Positions 58,984 to 64,000 of a stretch of DNA of 64,000 nucleotides are shown piece by piece; the first letter of the stretch is position 1, and every line of letters starts with the position of its first letter. The position numbers and the translations under genes are program-made. The notes under the pieces were generated by a model that saw only the letters and a list, made by a program, of their open reading frames with translations, was not told the origin of the DNA and did no database searches. Location of the stretch: assembly GCF_007827595.1 (NCBI RefSeq), contig NZ_VISR01000016.1:124001-188000 (forward strand), read 5' to 3'. The DNA comes from Streptomyces sp. BK340 (GTDB lineage: Bacteria; Actinomycetota; Actinomycetes; Streptomycetales; Streptomycetaceae).

Positions 58984-61900
58984 TCACTCGACCACGTGCC
59001 GCCCTTCGGGCCGGGCGCTGCAGGAGGCGCGGAACGCGCAGTGCGTGCAGTGCTGGCCGGCGGTCGGGGTGAACCGCTCGTCGAGGACCTTTCCGGCGGC
59101 GGTGGCCAGCAGCTCGCCGACCCACTCCCCCGCCAGCGGCTCTTGTGCCTGCACCTTGGGCAGGCTCTCGCCGCCCTCCCGCTTGGCCGCTCCCTGTCTG
59201 AGGTGCACCAGTTCCGCACCGCCGGGCTCCGGACGTACGCCGTCGAAGGCGTGGTCCACGGCGCCCTCACGGACGGCGAGCTGGTAGACGGCGAGCTGCG
59301 GATGGCGGGCCACGTCGGCCGCGCTGGGTGCCTGCTTGCCGGTCTTGAAGTCCACGACGTAGGCGCGGCCCTCGCCGTCCGCCTCGACGCGGTCCATCTG
59401 GCCACGGATGCGGACCTGGTAGTCGCCCGCGTCCAGGGTGACGTCGAAGTCCTGCTCGCTCGTCACCGGGGTGCGGCCGGTGCGGTCCAGTACGTGCCAG
59501 TTCAGGAAGCGTTCGAGGGCCGCGCGCGCGTTGCCCTTCTCCTGCGCGGACTTCCAGGGCGCGTCGAAGGCGAGCGCGTTCCACACCGACTCCAGGCGTT
59601 CCATGAGCACGTCGAGGTCGGCGGGGGTACGGCCGGAGGCGACCTCGTCGGCGAGGACGTGGACGACGTTGCCGAAGCCCTGGGCGGCGGTGGCGGGCGT
59701 GTCGGCCTTCACCTCGCGGCCCAGGAACCACTGCAGGGCGCACGTGTTGGCGAGCTGGTCGAGGGCACTGCCGGACAGCACGACGGGCTGGTCGTGGTGG
59801 CGCAGCGGCACCTTGCTCTCGGTCGGCTCGAACATGCCCCACCAGCGGTAGGGGTGCGCGGACGGCACCAAGGGGCGGCCGTCCTCGTCGGCGAGTGCGG
59901 CGAGTTTCGCCAGGCGGTGGGCGGCGGCCTCCCGCAGGGCCGCCGAGGCGCGCGGGTCGACGGTGGTGGCGCGCAGTTCGGCGACGAGCGCGGCCACGGA
60001 CAGCGGGCGGCGCGGGCGGCCGGTGACGTCCCGGGGTTCGACGCCCAGCTCGGTCAGGAAACGGGACGGCTGGTCGCCGTCGTCGGCCGGCGCCTTCACG
60101 GCGGTGACGACAAGACGGTCACGCGCGCGCGTGGCGGCCACGTAGAACAGACGGCGCTCCTCGGCGAGCAGCGCGCCCGGGGTGAGGGGTTCGGCGAGTC
60201 CGTCGCGGCCGATGCGGTCGGCCTCCAGGAGGGAGCCGCGGCGGCGCAGGTCGGGCCACAGTCCCTCCTGGACGCCGGCGACGACCACCAGCCGCCATTC
60301 CAGGCCCTTGGCGCGGTGGGTGGTCATCAGGCGTACGGCGTCGGGGCGCACGGCACGGCGGGTGAGGGTGTCGGCGGCGATGTCCTCGGCGTCGATCTCC
60401 TCCAGGAAGTTCAGGGCGCCGCGGCCTCCGATGCGCTCCTCCGCACGCGCGGCGGTGGCGAACAGTGCGCACACGGCGTCCAGGTCGCGGTCCGCGTTGC
60501 GGCCCGCCGCGCCGCCGCGCCGGGCGGCGCGCTCCAGGCGGGTGGGCCAGGGCGTGCCCTCCCACAGGTCCCACAGCGCCTCCTCGGCCGTACCGCCGCC
60601 CGCGAGTCGCTCACGGGCCTTGCGGAGCAGCGCGCCGAGGCGCTGCGCCCCCCGCGCGTATGCCGGGTCGTGCGCGACCAGGCGCTCGGGTTCGGCGAGC
60701 GCCCGCGCGAGCAGCTCGTCCGAGGGCGGCGGCAGCGGGTTCCCGGCGACCCGCTCCTCCTCGCGCAGGGCACGCCCGAGTCGACGCAGGTCAGCGGTGT
60801 CCATGCCGGCGAGCGGGGAGGCGAGCAGGGTGAGGGCGGTCTCGGCGTCGAGCCAGTACGTGTCGGCGGCCGGCTCGGCGGCGGGCGCACGGGTGCCGAT
60901 CTCGGCAGGGCTGTCCGCGTCGGCCTCGGCGAGCGCCTGGGCGGCGGCTTCGGCGGCGCCGTCCGTGCCGGCGCCTGCGACCGCTTCGATGCCGGAGTCG
61001 GCAGCACCGTCCGTGCCGGCTTCGCCACCGGCTTCGACAGGGTGCTCCGCGTCGGCCCCGGAAACCACGTCGGCGCCGGCGGCAGCAGCACCGTCCACGC
61101 CGGCCGCGGCAAGCGCATCCGTGCCGGCTTCGGCAGCGCCGCCCGCGCCGGCCTCCGGCCCCTCCGCCTCGTCGCGCGTCTTCTCGTCGCGCGTCTCCTC
61201 GCCGGGGCGCCGCGCGGCCTCCGCCGTGGCAACCGCTCTGAGTGCCGTCAGCAGCGGGGCGACCGCCGGCTCGTGGCGCAGGGGCAGGTCGTCGCCGTCG
61301 ATGTCCAGGGGGACGCCGGCCGCGGTGAGGGCGCGGCGGAATACCGGGATGGAGCGGGAGCCGGCGCGTACCAGCACGGCCATGTCGTTCCAGGGGACGC
61401 CGTCCTCCAGGTGCGCGCGGCGCAGGATGTCGGCGATGTTGTCCAGTTCCGTACCTGCCGTCGGGTACGTGTAGGCCTCGACGCGGCCGCCGTCCCGCAC
61501 GGCTTTCGGCTCGCGGTGGGCGCGTACCTTCTCGGCGGGCAGCCGGGTCAGCGGCATGCGCTGGGTGATCAGGCGGGTCGCGGCCAGCAGGGCTGCGCCG
61601 GAGCGGCGGGAGGTGCGCAGCACCTCGACGGGGGCCGGTCGGCCGTCCGCGCGCGGGAAGGCCCCCGGGAAGTCCAGGATGCCGTTCACGTCGGCGCCCC
61701 GGAACGTGTAGATCGACTGGTCGGGGTCGCCGAAGGCGACCAGCGTGCGCCCACCGCCGGCCAAGGCCTGCAGGAGCCGCACCTGGGCGGGGTCGGTGTC
61801 CTGGTACTCGTCGACGTACACGGCGTCGTACCGGGCGGCGAGCCGTGCCGCGACCTCGGTGCGGTGGGCGAGCAGCACCGCACGGTGGACCAGTTCGGCG

Positions 61901-62610
61901 TAGTCGATGACGCCCTGCAGGTCGAGGACGTCGAGGTACTCGGCGAGGAAGGCGGCGGCCGCGCGCCAGTCGGGGCGGCCGATGCGGCGGGCGAAGGCGT
62001 CCAGTGCGCCGGGGCCGAGGCCCAGCTCGCGGCTGCGGGCAAGGACGGCGCGGACCTCGTCGGCGAAGCCGCGCGTGGTCAGGCAGGCGCGCAGCTCGTC
62101 CGGCCAGCTCACGTGGTCGAGGCCGAGCCGTTCCAGCTCGGGCTGCCCGGCCAGCAGCCCGCGCACGGTGACGTCCTGCTCGGGGCCGGAGAGCAGGCGC
62201 AGCGGCTCCGCGAACAGGCCGCTGTCCTGGTGGGCGCGGACCAGGGCGTAGCAGTACGAGTGGAAGGTGGTCGCCCGGGGCGCGCGGGCCGCGCCGATGC
62301 GCAGGGCCATGCGGTCGCGCAGGTCGACGGCGGCCTTGCGGCTGAACGTCAGGACCAGGATCCGTTCCGGGTCCCCGCCACGGGCGATTCGCGCGGCCAC
62401 GGACTCCACCAGGGTGGTGGTCTTGCCGGTGCCCGGACCTGCGAGAACGAGGAGCGGTCCGGTCTTGTGGTCAACCACGGCGCGCTGTGTCGCGTCAAGA
62501 CGAGGGGGATCCACTTCGGCAGGCGGGGTACGGACCAGCCGGTAAGCGCCACGGCTCCCCTGCCGCACCGGGGGGTGCGGCAGGCGCCTGATGGAGGAAG
62601 AGGAGCTCAC
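58984..62610 (-). CDS. adnA: AdnA-like helicase-nuclease subunit
   Basis: 1,208 residues. N-terminal SF1 helicase (AGPGTGKTTTL at 57-67, VLTFSRKAAVDL, VYVDEYQDTDP, GDPDQSIYTFRGA, TTHRAKGLEW) and C-terminal RecB-like nuclease (QMDRVEADGEG ... VVDFKTGKQAP). Four cysteines, one in LANTCALQWF and three in CTHCAFRASC, are arranged as in AddB/AdnA-type iron-sulfur nuclease domains. A long Ala/Gly/Asp/Glu-rich insert at about residues 460-570 interrupts the helicase part and looks like degenerate AGTDGAA repeats. GTG 62610 is the assumed start; a longer frame reaches 62691. First gene of the adnA-adnB pair. Confidence 0.87.
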   Translation of the reverse strand: MSSSSSIRRLPHPPVRQGSRGAYRLVRTPPAEVDPPRLDATQRAVVDHKTGPLLVLAGPGTGKTTTLVESVAARIARGGDPERILVLTFSRKAAVDLRDRMALRIGAARAPRATTFHSYCYALVRAHQDSGLFAEPLRLLSGPEQDVTVRGLLAGQPELERLGLDHVSWPDELRACLTTRGFADEVRAVLARSRELGLGPGALDAFARRIGRPDWRAAAAFLAEYLDVLDLQGVIDYAELVHRAVLLAHRTEVAARLAARYDAVYVDEYQDTDPAQVRLLQALAGGGRTLVAFGDPDQSIYTFRGADVNGILDFPGAFPRADGRPAPVEVLRTSRRSGAALLAATRLITQRMPLTRLPAEKVRAHREPKAVRDGGRVEAYTYPTAGTELDNIADILRRAHLEDGVPWNDMAVLVRAGSRSIPVFRRALTAAGVPLDIDGDDLPLRHEPAVAPLLTALRAVATAEAARRPGEETRDEKTRDEAEGPEAGAGGAAEAGTDALAAAGVDGAAAAGADVVSGADAEHPVEAGGEAGTDGAADSGIEAVAGAGTDGAAEAAAQALAEADADSPAEIGTRAPAAEPAADTYWLDAETALTLLASPLAGMDTADLRRLGRALREEERVAGNPLPPPSDELLARALAEPERLVAHDPAYARGAQRLGALLRKARERLAGGGTAEEALWDLWEGTPWPTRLERAARRGGAAGRNADRDLDAVCALFATAARAEERIGGRGALNFLEEIDAEDIAADTLTRRAVRPDAVRLMTTHRAKGLEWRLVVVAGVQEGLWPDLRRRGSLLEADRIGRDGLAEPLTPGALLAEERRLFYVAATRARDRLVVTAVKAPADDGDQPSRFLTELGVEPRDVTGRPRRPLSVAALVAELRATTVDPRASAALREAAAHRLAKLAALADEDGRPLVPSAHPYRWWGMFEPTESKVPLRHHDQPVVLSGSALDQLANTCALQWFLGREVKADTPATAAQGFGNVVHVLADEVASGRTPADLDVLMERLESVWNALAFDAPWKSAQEKGNARAALERFLNWHVLDRTGRTPVTSEQDFDVTLDAGDYQVRIRGQMDRVEADGEGRAYVVDFKTGKQAPSAADVARHPQLAVYQLAVREGAVDHAFDGVRPEPGGAELVHLRQGAAKREGGESLPKVQAQEPLAGEWVGELLATAAGKVLDERFTPTAGQHCTHCAFRASCSARPEGRHVVE
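60890..61220. repeat. Degenerate low-complexity repeat region in adnA
   Basis: About 110 codons with strongly biased composition (Ala, Gly, Asp, Glu) and recurring GCCGGCACGGACGG-like units on the coding strand. The degenerate repeats encode AGTDGAA-type segments. Edges are approximate. Confidence 0.7.
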
Positions 62611-62703
62611 GTGGTTCGCCGGTCCTGGTGGTTGTGCTGGTGGGCAGGCGGTCACGCGTGCGAGGCGGTGGCCGCGGGGTGAGGTGGACACGTGCAGCCG
62701 ACG

Positions 62704-62805
62704 CTACGCCGCCACCTCGGACGGAAGCAGGGCTTCCGCTTCTTCCCTCGCGGCTCTCGTGGCCCTCGTGTCACGTGGGTCCCTCACCACACGAACGTAC
62801 GTCAT
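62704..62805 (-). CDS. Possible 33-residue ORF
   Basis: ATG 62805 with GGGGGACG 8 bp upstream, stop at 62704, between adnA and the ATL gene. The product would be a charged, Ala/Glu/Arg-rich helix (VVRDPRDTRATRAAREEAEA). Third-position GC is lower than in neighbouring genes, so it may not be real. Confidence 0.25.
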   Translation of the reverse strand: MTYVRVVRDPRDTRATRAAREEAEALLPSEVAA

Positions 62806-62876
62806 GCCACGGACGTCCCCCGTGTCCCTCGTACGGGCCACGGGTTCCCCTCGACGGCATCCGATGGCGGAAGCTG

Positions 62877-63263
62877 TCAGGTGTGACCCTCCGCGACCGT
62901 GCCGCCGTCCCATCGCGCGCGTCTCATGTCGAGCCGCGGCAGATGGCCCTCGGTGCTCCTGCCCGCCTCCTTCAGCGGCGTGCCCTCCGCGCGGTAGTGA
63001 TCGAGGGCACGCAGCTCGTGGCCGGGGAGCAGCTTTCCGTCGGAGCGCACCACACGCCACCAGGGGACGGCTCCGCCGTAGAGGGCCATCACCCGGCCGA
63101 CCTGGCGCGGGCCGCCCTCCTCGAGCCACTCGGCGACATCGCCGTACGTCATGACCCGGCCCGGCGGAATGCGCTCGGCGACCTCCAGGACCCGCTCGGC
63201 GTACTCCGGCAACGCGTCCTCGTACCCCTCTCGGGTGTCCTCGGCAGGGCTCTGCTCGCTCAT
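62877..63263 (-). CDS. Alkyltransferase-like (ATL) DNA-repair protein
   Basis: 128 residues with the DNA-binding fold of O6-alkylguanine-DNA alkyltransferase. In the active-site motif PCHRV the sequence is PWWRVVRSDG, so the acceptor Cys is replaced by Trp, the mark of ATL proteins. ATLs bind O6-alkylguanine without repairing it and hand it to nucleotide excision repair. GRVMTYGDVAEWL is the helix-turn-helix region. ATG 63263 (MSEQSPAED) or 63272 may be used. Next to adnAB, in a repair neighbourhood. Confidence 0.9.
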   Translation of the reverse strand: MSEQSPAEDTREGYEDALPEYAERVLEVAERIPPGRVMTYGDVAEWLEEGGPRQVGRVMALYGGAVPWWRVVRSDGKLLPGHELRALDHYRAEGTPLKEAGRSTEGHLPRLDMRRARWDGGTVAEGHT

Positions 63264-63448
63264 TCGCCCCATCCTGCCGCACCCCACCGACAACGTGGCG
63301 CGAAGTCCGGGTACGGCCCTCTCGCCCTCGCGCGGCGCTTCCGGCAGACTGTCCGACCGCCCATCCGCACCCTGATGCCCGCGTGTGCCGGTGGGGCATG
63401 CCACCATCGTGCGGGCGGTGACCGGTGATACGAGACCAAGAAGAGACC

Positions 63449-64000
63449 ATGATGCAGCAGGGCGTGCACCCCGAAGGCGCGGAGGGCACCTCTGACGCTG
63501 CCGCGCGTCCCGACACCGCCCGCTCCGGCCAGGTCGGCACCGGCGCCACGGCCCCGGACGAGGCCGGTTCTCCGGGCCCGGACGACACCAGTTCTCCGGG
63601 CACTCCGGGCACTCCGGGCACTCCGGGCGAGGACGTGCACACGGACGACGGCGCGCGCGACGACGGCACGCGTGCGCGCGGCGACGTCACCGGCGCCGCC
63701 GAGGAAGCACCCGTCCCCGGGAACCCGCGCCCCGACGAGGGCCCGGGCTCCGGTGACGAAGATCCTCATCCGGAGGAGGTCGAGGGCGACGAACCGCTGC
63801 TCCCCGCGCGCGTGCACCGTCCCTCCGACCTCATGCGCTTTCTGGTGGGCGTGCTCGCCGTCGTCGTGCTGCTCGCGATCGCCGCGTTCGCGCACGGCAC
63901 CACCTCGGGCCTCGAACAGGACATCAACAAGGGAACCGGACAGGCCCCGGACCTGCTGATCAAGATCGCGGGACTGGCGTCCAGCATCGCGATCCTCCTG
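63449..64000 (+). CDS. Membrane protein, N-terminal part (lysylphosphatidylglycerol-synthase-TM-like), cut by window edge
   Basis: 184 residues visible. The first 120 are acidic, Gly/Pro/Asp-rich and probably disordered, including three SPG/TPG-type 9-bp repeats. Membrane helices then begin (LMRFLVGVLAVVVLLAIAAF at about 131-150, and DLLIKIAGLASSIAILL at the edge), separated by AHGTTSGLEQDINKGTGQAP. This matches what I recall of Streptomyces flippase-like proteins of the LPG-synthase transmembrane family. ATG ATG at 63449/63452; the 3' end is outside the window. Confidence 0.7.
   Translation, partial: MMQQGVHPEGAEGTSDAAARPDTARSGQVGTGATAPDEAGSPGPDDTSSPGTPGTPGTPGEDVHTDDGARDDGTRARGDVTGAAEEAPVPGNPRPDEGPGSGDEDPHPEEVEGDEPLLPARVHRPSDLMRFLVGVLAVVVLLAIAAFAHGTTSGLEQDINKGTGQAPDLLIKIAGLASSIAILL
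63602..63628 (+). repeat. 9-bp tandem repeat (ACTCCGGGC x3)
   Basis: Three perfect copies of ACTCCGGGC, preceded by a one-mismatch copy, encode TPG repeats in the disordered N-terminus of the membrane protein. Confidence 0.85.

Noticed and set aside
58996..62682. 1,228-codon open frame on the plus strand opposite adnA
   Set aside because: Antisense shadow of a gene with helicase and nuclease motifs; no recognisable domain in the plus-strand frame.
1..64000. CRISPR array, prophage, insertion sequence or biosynthetic gene cluster
   Set aside because: No regularly spaced repeats, no transposase, integrase or phage structural genes and no large synthase were found. The only specialised-metabolism genes are the two-gene albaflavenone-type pair.

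Overview
The window is very GC-rich, uses GTG starts freely and is packed with actinomycete hallmarks: a DasR/NagB aminosugar locus, SigR-RsrA, a WhiB7-type regulator, an AdnAB-like helicase-nuclease pair and an albaflavenone-type terpene pair. Gene content and order match, from memory, the core chromosome of Streptomyces (the S. coelicolor SCO518x-SCO523x neighbourhood), so this is best read as a stretch of a Streptomyces chromosome rather than a plasmid or island. Both ends cut through genes.

Layout. 1-5.0 kb: a PdtaS-like sensor kinase (partial), a TetR regulator divergent from a short-chain dehydrogenase, then nagB and dasR with DasR operators (dre). 5.1-10.9 kb: a DUF3311/sodium-solute symporter pair and the class Ia ribonucleotide reductase nrdA-nrdB behind probable NrdR boxes and a cobalamin riboswitch. 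10.9-14.4 kb: the epi-isozizaene synthase/CYP170 operon and a peptide deformylase. 14.4-21.1 kb: a TPR protein, two HD-domain membrane proteins, rsrA-sigR with a SigR-type promoter, a hydrolase and an SRAP (HMCES/YedK) protein. 21.1-26.3 kb: M50 peptidase, aroA, rsgA, an SMR transporter, a TetR regulator and hisN.

26.4-28.4 kb is the most unusual stretch. A secreted protein, a SigE-family sigma factor and a membrane-anchored protein form a compact minus-strand operon. The secreted and anchored proteins share an essentially identical C-terminal domain because a 466-bp direct repeat flanks the sigma gene. This could be a recent duplication, or a repeat kept identical by gene conversion, in a sigma/sensor module.

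28.9-41.3 kb: a CBS protein, a CatR-like Fur regulator, two identical initiator tRNA genes flanking a Sel1/TPR-repeat protein, a UPF0182 membrane protein, a PDZ/Lon-type protease, a 57-residue membrane protein, MoaE, an epimerase, a DUF2342 protein and a Nudix hydrolase. 41.4-48.1 kb: an operon of three AIM24 proteins (one fused to a TerD-like domain), a YgjP-type peptidase, a stand-alone ThiF/TOMM-like E1 protein and an ABC1 kinase. 48.2-52.5 kb: wblC (whiB7) behind an apparent uORF/attenuator leader, then uvrD2 and a mycoredoxin with a SigR-type promoter. 52.6-64 kb: NudC, an M20 dipeptidase, the AdnB- and AdnA-like helicase-nucleases with odd low-complexity inserts, an alkyltransferase-like protein and the start of a membrane protein.

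Common threads are thiol and oxidative stress (sigR/rsrA, mycoredoxin, CatR-like Fur), DNA metabolism and repair (nrdAB, SRAP, uvrD2, adnAB, ATL), antibiotic-induced resistance (wblC) and GlcNAc sensing (dasR). All annotation rests on reading the sequence and on family knowledge; no database search was run.
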